NCBI GenBank assembly: GCA_002478225.1
Contig: DLMV01000083.1
Span: 48,463 to 53,716, forward strand
Direction: 5' to 3'
Length of the DNA: 5,254 nt
DNA from: Deltaproteobacteria bacterium UBA7527
GTDB lineage: Bacteria > Desulfobacterota > Syntrophorhabdia > Syntrophorhabdales > Syntrophorhabdaceae
Made by a program: the position numbers and the translations under genes. Numbering within the stretch: position 1 is the stretch's first letter; the number at the start of each line of letters is the position of its first letter. The notes beneath the pieces are model-generated. The model was not told the origin of the DNA, made no database searches, and worked only from the letters and a program-made list of their open reading frames with translations. Shown one piece after another: positions 1 through 5,254 of this stretch.

Positions 1-56
1 ATTTGAATTTTGATATTGTTTCGAATTTAGGTATTAGAATTTCGTGCTTGATCTTA
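1..56. repeat. AT-rich, loosely heptameric intergenic sequence
   Basis: No gene is visible here. The stretch is AT-rich and repeats variants of GAATTT at intervals close to multiples of seven, for example CGAATTT at 23-29 and AGAATTT at 37-43. It looks like a decayed array of the same kind as the clearer heptamer arrays that follow. The repeat is degenerate and the left edge of the window cuts the region, so its true extent is unknown. Confidence 0.35.
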
Positions 57-57
57 C

Positions 58-81
58 TATGAGCCATGAGCTATGAGCTAT
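58..81. repeat. Heptamer array, family A (GAGCTAT type)
   Basis: Three tandem 7-base units are read directly: GAGCCAT, GAGCTAT, GAGCTAT (61-81). Bases 59-81 match the reverse complement of 2064-2086 at 22 of 23 positions, including 16 identical bases in a row. The same element therefore occurs twice in the window, in opposite orientation. It lies upstream of the copper-chaperone gene and has no coding potential of its own. Confidence 0.75.
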
Positions 82-90
82 TATTTATCT

Positions 91-111
91 GCTGACAGCT
101 GTCAGCTTTCA
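91..111. promoter_or_regulatory. Perfect 16-bp palindrome before the HMA gene, possible operator
   Basis: GCTGACAGCTGTCAGC at 91-106 is a perfect inverted repeat ending 7 bases before the Shine-Dalgarno sequence of the copper-chaperone gene. It fits the cop-box pattern described for CopY repressors of Gram-positive bacteria (core ACANNTGT with R/Y and K/M flanks, recalled from the literature). The same bases also read as three period-7 units, GCTGACA, GCTGTCA and GCTTTCA, so the palindrome may simply be part of the repeat array. An operator role is inference. Confidence 0.35.
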
Positions 112-125
112 AAAAGGAGGCGATC

Positions 126-329
126 ATGGCAAAGGCAATAATGAAGATAGAAGGGATGAGCTGCCAGCATTGCGTAATGGCAGTTAAAAAAGCGCTCGGC
201 GGCGTTCCCGGTGTGGTCGGAAGCGACGTGCAGATCGGAAGCGCGACCGTGCAGTACGATGACGCAAAGACACAACAGAAAGACATCGAGGCGGCCATTG
301 AGAAGGCAGGATACAAAGTAACAAAATAA
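126..329 (+). CDS. Heavy-metal-associated (HMA) domain protein, CopZ-like copper chaperone
   Basis: This complete 67-residue protein is a single HMA domain. The metal-binding loop is GMSCQHC, with Cys13 and Cys16 as expected ligands. The rest fits the ferredoxin-like beta-alpha-beta-beta-alpha-beta fold: a helix from about 16 to 25, a strand near ATVQYDD, a second helix at DIEAAIEKAG, and the usual GYKV ending. Proteins of this family bind Cu(I) in the cytoplasm and pass it to P1B-type ATPases or copper sensors. The start is fixed by AAGGAGG at 114-120, five bases before the ATG. There is no signal peptide. No copper ATPase or regulator is visible, but the left edge is only 125 bases away. 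Metal specificity cannot be read with certainty: a mercury or other soft-metal role is possible, though the GMxCxHC loop and length favour copper. Confidence 0.92.
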   Translation: MAKAIMKIEGMSCQHCVMAVKKALGGVPGVVGSDVQIGSATVQYDDAKTQQKDIEAAIEKAGYKVTK

Positions 330-336
330 TAAAAGG

Positions 337-386
337 CGTAAGGCGTGAGTCGTTAACCCCTTGCAACTTACGATTCACGCCTTACG
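337..386. repeat. Family B repeat forming a long hairpin
   Basis: The arms at 337-357 and 366-386 are imperfect inverted repeats. The outer 12 bases (CGTAAGGCGTGA against TCACGCCTTACG) pair perfectly; a G-T position and another perfect run of four follow, leaving a loop of about eight bases. Bases 357-386 match the reverse complement of 2100-2129 at 27 of 30 positions. The hairpin lies between the HMA gene and the 358-residue gene. It has no T-run immediately after it, so it is not a typical intrinsic terminator. It could still affect RNA stability or separate the two genes' expression. Confidence 0.75.
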
Positions 387-402
387 GATTTAGGATAAGG
401 AC

Positions 403-1479
403 ATGGATGAGATAATTGCGGAGATAAGAAGCGGCGGTGACATTGATAAACAGGCGGCAGCCTTCGCGGCGCTTGCAAAGAAGGAGAAGCTTGTCGTCAT
501 TGAGCAGATCACCGGGCTCAGGTCAGAGCTATCCGGTCAGTTCCTCAATGCTGTATATCCCTGCGAAATGGACAAGGATGTCCTGAAGGCCATCAGGAGA
601 TCCATCTTCCGCCTCAGGTCTGCGGGCATCAAGGTTGAAGAACCAAAGGCAACCGGCGAGCCCGTTCTTAGAAAGGTTACGGAGGAACGCGAGCACAGCG
701 GTTTCATGTCTAATTATGATGATACGGGAACCCGTGTTGTCTTCCTCGCCTTCAGCATAAAAAAGAATAGCTTCATCTTCCTCAACGCGATAAGTCACTT
801 TGCAGAAGGCCTCCTCGAATTGAACACTGCGCCTGTCGATAAGCAGGACCTTGAAGCGATCATCAACGAGTACCGCCGGAGCACACCGCAGCAGATCGTC
901 TTCATGGAGATCTCTCCGCGTTACGCGAGCCTTCTCATCGAGGAGGCGTCGATCGCATCGGGCAGGTTCGTTGAAGAGATTAAACAGATAAAGCCTCTCA
1001 ATGCCCGTTTGAAGAAAGGCGTTCAGAAGGCAGCGGATATCTATGAGCTCGCCGTGCCGGAGAGCACCAACAGCGTCTCCCCTCAAATGATATTTGCCCA
1101 CGACCTCTTCTCGCCCTTCAAGGTCTCCTGGGCAACGATCGGCGACGACCGGAAAGAATATGCGGGATTGGGAGGATCAACGATCGTCCTTCCTCCATAT
1201 ATGGTGGAAGAAAAAAAACGAGAATATGTCAGGTCGCTTATTGCCAGAGATCCCCTGGCGTCTTACGTCCCCCGTATAAAACGGCTCATGGAGGATTACG
1301 CTTATCTCTTCCATGCAATGAACAATTTTCCTTACTACAAAGGATTGACGGAATATCTTAAGAACACAACCTCCCCGCAGGAGGCATTATCCCGTTTTGT
1401 GGCACGCTCTCTTGAAGAGACGGAAGAAAAACCACAAGACGGCCTCATCGTAAATCCCTATGGCACGGTTCGTCCTTAA
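403..1479 (+). CDS. Conserved-looking protein of unknown function, 358 residues, overlapping rlmE
   Basis: I do not recognise this protein. It is soluble in appearance, with no signal peptide or membrane segment and a single cysteine (Cys54). Residues 1-77 are charged and probably helical; the stretch DKDVLKAIRRSIFRLRSAGI resembles a HEAT-like helical pair, which is inference. Residues 105-140 look like an alternating beta region (TRVVFLAFSI, NSFIFLNAI). The rest mixes helices rich in Lys, Arg and Glu with short strands, including an aromatic patch near AYLFHAMNNFPYYKGL (300-315). The start is supported by TAGGA at 391-395, about seven bases upstream. Its last 20 bases overlap the start of rlmE in another frame, pointing to one transcript and coupled translation. 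A link to ribosome or RNA metabolism is suggested only by this position. Base and codon use match the neighbours, so it is very probably a real gene. Confidence 0.85.
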   Translation: MDEIIAEIRSGGDIDKQAAAFAALAKKEKLVVIEQITGLRSELSGQFLNAVYPCEMDKDVLKAIRRSIFRLRSAGIKVEEPKATGEPVLRKVTEEREHSGFMSNYDDTGTRVVFLAFSIKKNSFIFLNAISHFAEGLLELNTAPVDKQDLEAIINEYRRSTPQQIVFMEISPRYASLLIEEASIASGRFVEEIKQIKPLNARLKKGVQKAADIYELAVPESTNSVSPQMIFAHDLFSPFKVSWATIGDDRKEYAGLGGSTIVLPPYMVEEKKREYVRSLIARDPLASYVPRIKRLMEDYAYLFHAMNNFPYYKGLTEYLKNTTSPQEALSRFVARSLEETEEKPQDGLIVNPYGTVRP

Positions 1480-2053
1480 AGATACATTTTACAAAAAGGC
1501 AAAGCAGGAAGGGTTCAGGGCGAGAAGCGCCTATAAGCTCCAGGAGATCCAGAACAGGTTCCATAGCATCAAAAAAGGCGACAGGGCGCTCGATCTTGGA
1601 TGCGCGCCGGGAAGCTGGCTGCAGTTCCTCTCCGAGATGGTCGGCGAGGAAGGTTCGGTCGTCGGCATCGATATCCTGCCCGCGCCGCCGCTTTCCGCAA
1701 AAAACGTCACAACGATCAAGGCAGATATCAGAAAGACAGATATCAGGGGCGTACTTTCCGAACAGGCTATTGATGCGTTCGATGTTGTTACCTGCGATAT
1801 CGCCCCCAACCTGTCGGGCATCCGCGAGGTCGATGACGCACGGATCGAAGAGCTTTTCGGCGCTGTTCTTCAAACCGTTGAGGCGGCGCTCAAGCCCGGC
1901 GGCCACTTTATCATCAAGTCCTTTTTCACAGGCATCCAGAAGGGCATCATGGAAAAACTTCAAAAAAATTTCCTTAAGGTGTCTGCGTATAAACCAGCGG
2001 CATCGCGAAGCGTCAGCTCCGAGGTATACTATATCTGCCAGGGAAAACGATGA
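1460..2053 (+). CDS. rlmE: 23S rRNA (uridine2552-2'-O)-methyltransferase RlmE (FtsJ/RrmJ)
   Basis: RlmE transfers a methyl group from S-adenosylmethionine to the 2'-O of U2552 in the A-loop of 23S rRNA, a late step in large-subunit maturation. The 197 residues cover the whole family (E. coli has 209). The SAM-binding motif is LDLGCAPGSW (44-53), followed by the acidic strand end GIDILP (69-74). The K-D-K-E catalytic tetrad is complete: Lys26 in SAYKL, Asp113 in CDIAPNLSG, Lys153 in FIIKSF and Glu188 in SSEVYYI. The N-terminal segment KDTFYKKAKQEGFRARSAYKL aligns with the RNA-binding start of the family, which supports this ATG. There is no clear Shine-Dalgarno before it, and the ATG lies inside the end of the upstream gene, so translation probably depends on ribosomes finishing that gene. 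The downstream neighbour is convergent. Confidence 0.96.
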   Translation: MARFVLKDTFYKKAKQEGFRARSAYKLQEIQNRFHSIKKGDRALDLGCAPGSWLQFLSEMVGEEGSVVGIDILPAPPLSAKNVTTIKADIRKTDIRGVLSEQAIDAFDVVTCDIAPNLSGIREVDDARIEELFGAVLQTVEAALKPGGHFIIKSFFTGIQKGIMEKLQKNFLKVSAYKPAASRSVSSEVYYICQGKR

Positions 2054-2059
2054 AAGGCG

Positions 2060-2089
2060 GCTCATAGCTGATAGCTCATGGCTCATGGC
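2060..2089. repeat. Heptamer array, family A, inverted copy
   Basis: Four tandem units follow the rlmE stop by six bases: GCTCATA, GCTGATA, GCTCATG, GCTCATG. Read on the other strand, the array matches bases 59-81 at 22 of 23 positions. The 7-base period is exact across all four units while individual bases vary. Confidence 0.8.
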
Positions 2090-2099
2090 AGAAAACACC

Positions 2100-2158
2100 C
2101 GTAAGTCGTGAATCGTAAGTCGTAAGGGGTTTAATCGCCTATCGCCTTACGCCTTACG
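2100..2158. repeat. Heptamer array, family B, with internal hairpin
   Basis: Four units, CGTAAGT, CGTGAAT, CGTAAGT, CGTAAGG, run from 2100 to 2127. A second set in inverted sense, CGCCTTA repeated, runs to 2158. The arms 2114-2127 and 2145-2158 pair at 13 of 14 positions around a 17-base loop. Bases 2100-2129 match the reverse complement of 357-386 at 27 of 30 positions, so this is a second copy of the repeat found before the 358-residue gene. Confidence 0.8.
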
Positions 2159-2176
2159 AGATTCTTCTTTACTTTT
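2114..2176. terminator. Possible terminator between convergent rlmE and aas
   Basis: The 14-bp family B hairpin (2114-2158) sits where two convergent genes must both stop being transcribed. Rightward, it is followed by the T-rich stretch ATTCTTCTTTACTTTT (2161-2176), interrupted by C and A. This is weaker than a classical intrinsic terminator because the T-run is broken and the stem is only about half GC. Leftward there is no adjacent T-run. A terminator role for rlmE is therefore a reasoned guess from location. Confidence 0.35.
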
Positions 2177-2194
2177 CACCTTTCACTATTCACT
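2167..2194. repeat. Heptamer array, family C, overlapping the 3' end of aas
   Basis: Four tandem units, CTTTACT, TTTCACC, TTTCACT, ATTCACT, run through the aas stop codon (complement of 2176-2178). On the aas strand the array reads AGTGAAT, AGTGAAA, GGTGAAA, AGTAAAG. It encodes the last residues VNSER and provides the TGA stop. A 9-base fragment of the same type, ACTTTTCAC, recurs at 4576-4584 in the divergent spacer. Confidence 0.7.
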
Positions 2195-4359
2195 GCCTTG
2201 AGCAGTTCCTTCAGCCGCACGTAGTCGATCTTTCCGGTGCCAAGCTTGGGCATATCCTTCATGTACCTGATCTCACGCGGGCAGGCAAGGTCTGAGAAGC
2301 CCTTAGCCTTCAGGATCTCCCTTGCGGTCTTTAGCTCGGCATCCCTGCTGTTCGTGACAAGGATGATCTTCTCGCCCTTCCGTTCATCGGAAACAGCCAT
2401 GACAGCTGCCTCCTTGCGTTCGCCGAACTGCCCGGCAAGCGCCTCCTCCACCGCCGTGAGTGAGATCATCTCGCCGCTGATCTTAGAGAATCTCTTCAAC
2501 CGGCCCACTATCTTTAAAAAACCGTCATCGGTGATCTCCACGATATCGCCCGTATCATACCAGCCCCGATCCTCCACGTGAAATTTTTCGTTCGCCTTTT
2601 CGTTCTTCAAATATCCTGTCATCACATTCTTTCCTTTGATGTAGAGCTTGCCTACCCTTCCCTGTTTGTCGTCGATGCCTTCAACGGGCACGAGCCTGTA
2701 TTCCATGCCCGGCAATACCTTTCCTACGGTTCCGTATTCGTGCTCGAGGGCATTGTTGATGCTGATGACAGGGGAACATTCCGTGGCGCCATATCCTGAC
2801 ATGACGCGTATGCCATAGACCTTCGCATACCGCTCGAACACGCTGTCGCTCAATGCCTCGGCCCCGCAGAAGACGTACCGCATGGAATAGAAATCGTAGG
2901 GGTGAGCCTTCTTGCTGTAGCCGTTCAAAAATGTATTGGTCCCCACAAAAATGGTACACCCTTCATCATAGGCAATCTGGGGCACCACCCTGTAATGGAG
3001 AGGGCTCACATAAAGAAATACCTTTGCATGGGCGAACATGGGCAGTATAGTCCCGATGGTCAGGCCAAAACTATGGAAGATAGGCAGCGCGTTGAGGAAA
3101 TAATCCGTTTCCCGCACATCAACCTTTATAAGCGCCTGGTGGATGTTTGAGATGATGTTCTCGTGTGACAGGCAGACCCCCTTGGGCACGCCTTCGGAGC
3201 CGGAGGTAAAAAGGATGACCGCTGTCTCTTTCTCTTCACCCGGCCTCATCTGTGAATAGGATCCGGGGAAGATGCTGCGCATTATGCCTGTAAGTTTTTG
3301 CCTCAGGCCTATCTCCTCTCTCAATTCCTCTAAAAAAATGACCTTCTTGCCTTCAAAGACAGACTGGCTGATCCTGATCCGGTCGAGGAACTGCCGCGAC
3401 GTAATGATAGTAGTCAGATCGGCAAGCTCCATCGCATGCTGCAGCGCGGCGGGGCCTGTGGAGTAATTGAGAAAGGCCGGCGTCTTCCTGAAGAGCTGTA
3501 ATCCCATAAAGATAAGGGCCGTGATGGTCAGGTTCGGCAGGAGAATCCCGATGTTCTTATCAGGCACTTTCGACAGGCAGCTCCCCAGAGCAAATGCGCC
3601 TACCAGTGATCTCTTATAGCTCGCTTCCTTGCCTGTCGAGTCTTTATACAGCATCCTGCTTTTGTTCTCTTTGCAGAGCCGGATTAATTCGCAGGCAAGC
3701 GTTGCAGATTTGTTCCTTGCCTCGTAGGCAATGTCGCATAGAGCCTTGTAAATGATCGCCGCTGCCTGCTTCTTTCGTTTTTTCGGCGGCATATCTTCCA
3801 GAATGATCGGCTCGAGGTCCTTTCCTACGGTAACCGTGATGGGCGTGAAGATCTTTCTGCGGCCTTCCTTCTTTTTAGAGAATATTGTCGAGTAGGTGTT
3901 GCTGAGATAAATAGGGAGTATCCTCGCTCCTGTCTTGTAAGCGACAAACCCTGTCCCCTCGTATATCTTCATGAGGCTTCCCGTTCTTGTCATCCGTCCT
4001 TCCGGAAAGACAAGAAGCGGCGTGCCCTTATTCACCCTGTCAATGATCCCTTTCAGGGAGTAGGGGTTCATCGTATCCAGCGGGACCGTGTAATCGTTCT
4101 GCATGAAAAATTTGAATCGCCACTCCTGAGCCCTCGCTCTGCTCACAAGTATCTTGAGGTCAAGATCCAGGTACGTCCATAGCAGTACCCCGTCGATAAG
4201 GCTTTCGTGATTTGAGATGATGATCAGCTTTTCGAATTCCTTCGGTACATTCACCATGCCTTTGACCCTTACCCTGTGGAACAGGAAGAAGTAGATCTTG
4301 AAGAGGAGCCTGCAGCCTTCCTCGACGATTGCTTTCATGATAGGGTGTTTGTTAAACAT
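2176..4359 (-). CDS. aas: Bifunctional lysophospholipid acyltransferase / acyl-ACP synthetase Aas
   Basis: Aas re-acylates lysophospholipids (2-acyl-glycerophosphoethanolamine in E. coli) at the inner membrane, using fatty acids that its own C-terminal domain activates onto ACP with ATP. Numbered from the ATG at 4359, the protein has 727 residues (E. coli 719). The PlsC-type domain has NHESLID (catalytic His51 and Asp56) and FPEGRMTRTGSLMKIYEG from 118. The AMP-binding domain has LFTSGSEGVPKG (383-394), GYGATEC (522-528), YDTGD (601-605), GRLKRFSKISGEM (from 619) and the C-terminal LGTGK with Lys710. Order and wording follow E. coli Aas closely throughout. The frame stays open to a TTG at 4425, but a promoter lies inside that extension. 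AGAGGAAAGG (complement of 4371-4380) sits before the ATG at 4359. An ATG at 4338 would give 720 residues and is the main alternative. No lplT flippase gene or domain is present. Confidence 0.93.
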   Translation of the reverse strand: MFNKHPIMKAIVEEGCRLLFKIYFFLFHRVRVKGMVNVPKEFEKLIIISNHESLIDGVLLWTYLDLDLKILVSRARAQEWRFKFFMQNDYTVPLDTMNPYSLKGIIDRVNKGTPLLVFPEGRMTRTGSLMKIYEGTGFVAYKTGARILPIYLSNTYSTIFSKKKEGRRKIFTPITVTVGKDLEPIILEDMPPKKRKKQAAAIIYKALCDIAYEARNKSATLACELIRLCKENKSRMLYKDSTGKEASYKRSLVGAFALGSCLSKVPDKNIGILLPNLTITALIFMGLQLFRKTPAFLNYSTGPAALQHAMELADLTTIITSRQFLDRIRISQSVFEGKKVIFLEELREEIGLRQKLTGIMRSIFPGSYSQMRPGEEKETAVILFTSGSEGVPKGVCLSHENIISNIHQALIKVDVRETDYFLNALPIFHSFGLTIGTILPMFAHAKVFLYVSPLHYRVVPQIAYDEGCTIFVGTNTFLNGYSKKAHPYDFYSMRYVFCGAEALSDSVFERYAKVYGIRVMSGYGATECSPVISINNALEHEYGTVGKVLPGMEYRLVPVEGIDDKQGRVGKLYIKGKNVMTGYLKNEKANEKFHVEDRGWYDTGDIVEITDDGFLKIVGRLKRFSKISGEMISLTAVEEALAGQFGERKEAAVMAVSDERKGEKIILVTNSRDAELKTAREILKAKGFSDLACPREIRYMKDMPKLGTGKIDYVRLKELLKAVNSER

Positions 4360-4384
4360 ATGCGTCGTTGCCTTTCCTCTCATA

Positions 4385-4412
4385 ACTATATGAACCGCAC
4401 TGCTTCTGTCAA
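4385..4412 (-). promoter_or_regulatory. Sigma70-type promoter for aas
   Basis: On the minus strand a perfect TTGACA (complement of 4407-4412) is followed after 16 bases by TATAGT (complement of 4385-4390), five of six matches to TATAAT. Transcription would begin near 4377-4379, at or next to AGAGGAAAGG, and give a leader of roughly 20 bases before the ATG at 4359. The position supports that start and argues against the longer TTG-initiated reading. Similarity to consensus is the only evidence. Confidence 0.6.
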
Positions 4413-4446
4413 GCAATTTCAGCAAACACCATGGGGTCTATTTCGC

Positions 4447-4475
4447 TTGAAATTTGTCCCCTTGTGAAGGAGAAT
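4447..4475 (+). promoter_or_regulatory. Candidate rightward promoter for the SYLF gene
   Basis: TTGAAA (4447-4452) and GAGAAT (4470-4475) are separated by 17 bases. They match the sigma70 boxes at five and four of six positions. The site lies in the divergent spacer about 150 bases before the SYLF start, which would leave a leader containing the heptamer array at 4479-4527. This is a weak call. TATAAC at 4526-4531 is another possible -10 box but lacks a suitable -35 box. Confidence 0.25.
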
Positions 4476-4478
4476 AGA

Positions 4479-4527
4479 GGATACTGGATGCTTGATGCTG
4501 GAGCATAGCGCAGGGCGCATAGCACTA
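4479..4527. repeat. Heptamer array, family D, in the divergent spacer
   Basis: Seven consecutive 7-base units can be laid out: GGATACT, GGATGCT, TGATGCT, GGAGCAT, AGCGCAG, GGCGCAT, AGCACTA. The first three and the fifth to sixth are clearly related; the others are diverged. The bases differ from families A to C but the period is the same. The rest of the spacer, 4528-4611, is purine-rich in part and shows no gene or other clear signal besides a 9-base family C fragment at 4576-4584. Confidence 0.6.
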
Positions 4528-4626
4528 TAACCCGTAAACAGGAGAGGGAGAACCGAAGGACAAGGGACGAATTCAACTTTTCACGTTTAACAACATTGCT
4601 GTTCACTGAATAAAGGAGGGATAACA

Positions 4627-5254
4627 ATGAAACTTAAAAGACCGAAGATCAAGATCGCCGGAATATTCATGATGCTTTTAATGCCTGTTCTCCTGTTTAT
4701 TGCGGCGGTCTTGCCCGTGGGGGCGTCGGATGCCGATGATGCGCAGGCAATCGTCGACAAGGCGAGGATAACCTTCAGCTCTTTTGCGAGGGACGAACAT
4801 TACGGGTATCTCAATGATAACCTCAAGAACGTCAAGGGCCTCTTGATCTTCCCCCAGGTGCTCAAGGCCGGTTTTATTCTTGGCGGCTCCGGCGGGACCG
4901 GTGTCCTCGTTGCAAGGGACCCGAAGACCGGCAACTGGAGCGAGCCGGCATTTTATACCATCGGCGCCGTCAGTTTTGGGCTCCAGATAGGCGGTGAAGC
5001 CGCGGAGGTCATCATGATGATCATGAGCCAGAGGGCCGTTGACTCCCTCCTCACCACATCCGTCAAGCTGGGAGGGGACACATCGATAGCCCTCGGCCCT
5101 GTAGGCACCGGCGCAAAAGGGGCTGTTACGGCGGATATCATCTCCTTTGCAAAATCCAAAGGCATCTATGCCGGATTAAACCTCGAAGGTTCGGTCGTTA
5201 AGGTAAGGAATGGCCTCAACAATGCTTATTACGGCAGGGAAACAAGACCTGCTG
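4627..5254 (+). CDS. Exported SYLF (Ysc84/DUF500) domain protein, 3' end cut by window
   Basis: The first 209 residues are visible with no stop before the edge; the family's usual length suggests a few tens of residues are missing. Residues 1-33 form a signal peptide: basic KLKRPKIKI, a long hydrophobic stretch (11-31) and a likely cleavage site after VGA. There is no lipobox cysteine, so a soluble periplasmic or outer-membrane-associated product is expected. The SYLF domain follows, with a helical lead (38-68), LLIFPQVLKAGFILGGSGGTGVL (from 72), WSEPAFYTIGAVSFGLQIGGEA (from 104), and the later glycine-rich part ending GIYAGLNLEG...NNAYYGR. In eukaryotes this domain binds phosphoinositides and, in yeast Ysc84, actin; the bacterial role is not established. 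AAAGGAGGG at 4612-4620 precedes the ATG by six bases, a strong ribosome site. It is transcribed divergently from aas, whose membrane-lipid role makes a shared envelope function possible but unproven. Confidence 0.9.
   Translation, partial: MKLKRPKIKIAGIFMMLLMPVLLFIAAVLPVGASDADDAQAIVDKARITFSSFARDEHYGYLNDNLKNVKGLLIFPQVLKAGFILGGSGGTGVLVARDPKTGNWSEPAFYTIGAVSFGLQIGGEAAEVIMMIMSQRAVDSLLTTSVKLGGDTSIALGPVGTGAKGAVTADIISFAKSKGIYAGLNLEGSVVKVRNGLNNAYYGRETRPA

Noticed and set aside
48..84. Promoter with TTGATC at 48-53 and TATTAT at 79-84
   Set aside because: The spacing of 25 bases is too long for sigma70, and no better -35 box is at the right distance from TATTAT.
337..403. Intrinsic terminator after the HMA gene
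   Set aside because: The hairpin is followed by GATTTAGGAT rather than a T-run, so I kept it only as a repeat/hairpin.
529..1101. Open frame of 190 codons on the minus strand opposite the 358-residue gene
   Set aside because: The plus-strand frame is longer, has a ribosome site and connects to rlmE. The minus-strand product is low in plausibility, with no motif or upstream signal.
1445..2098. Open frame of 217 codons on the minus strand opposite rlmE
   Set aside because: It lies wholly antisense to a gene with an intact catalytic tetrad, and its predicted protein has no recognisable domain. It arises from codon bias on the opposite strand.
1596..2111. Open frame of 171 codons on the plus strand in another frame of rlmE
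   Set aside because: The translation is rich in Arg, Ser and Pro with no domain, typical of a shifted reading of a real gene.
59..2158. Composite transposon bounded by inverted family A and B repeats
   Set aside because: The order is A, B, then inverted A, inverted B, not a mirrored arrangement. There is no transposase or target-site duplication, and the enclosed genes include housekeeping rlmE.
2060..2194. CRISPR array
   Set aside because: Repeats are 7 bases long, contiguous and degenerate, with no spacers of regular length and no cas gene.
4409..4627. 72-codon minus-strand open frame in the aas/SYLF spacer
   Set aside because: It runs through the family D heptamers and the candidate promoters, has no good ribosome site, and its product looks like no known protein.

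Overview
The window holds five protein-coding genes: four complete and one cut by the right edge. No rRNA, tRNA, CRISPR array, transposase or phage gene was found. Codon use, the full Aas fusion and exported SYLF protein, and tandem 7-base repeats between genes suggest a Gram-negative, chromosomal, mid-GC bacterium. My impression is something like Nitrospirota or a deltaproteobacterial lineage, but this is an inference from style and not a placement.

Layout. Bases 1-111 are non-coding and built largely of 7-base-period repeats. They end in a perfect 16-bp palindrome just before a small copper-chaperone-type gene (126-329, +). A 73-bp spacer with a long imperfect hairpin follows. Next is an uncharacterised 358-residue gene (403-1479, +) that overlaps rlmE (1460-2053, +), the 23S rRNA U2552 2'-O-methyltransferase. 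A convergent spacer (2054-2175) full of heptamer repeats separates rlmE from aas (2176-4359, -), a bifunctional lysophospholipid acyltransferase/acyl-ACP synthetase. A divergent spacer (4360-4626) carries a good sigma70-type promoter for aas, a weaker candidate rightward promoter and another heptamer array. A secreted SYLF/Ysc84-domain protein (4627 to beyond the edge, +) closes the window.

How the genes relate. The unknown gene and rlmE overlap by 20 bases and are probably translationally coupled, so the unknown protein may be made with a ribosome-maturation enzyme. Aas recycles lysophospholipids at the inner membrane. Its divergent neighbour belongs to a family with lipid-binding eukaryotic members, so both could concern the envelope, though this rests on position only.

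The most unusual feature is the set of degenerate heptamer arrays in the major gaps between genes. Two families recur as inverted copies about 1.8-2 kb apart, several form hairpins, and one array supplies the last codons and stop of aas. The standard genes are ordinary; the repeats, the cop-box-like palindrome and the unknown rlmE partner are the items worth following.
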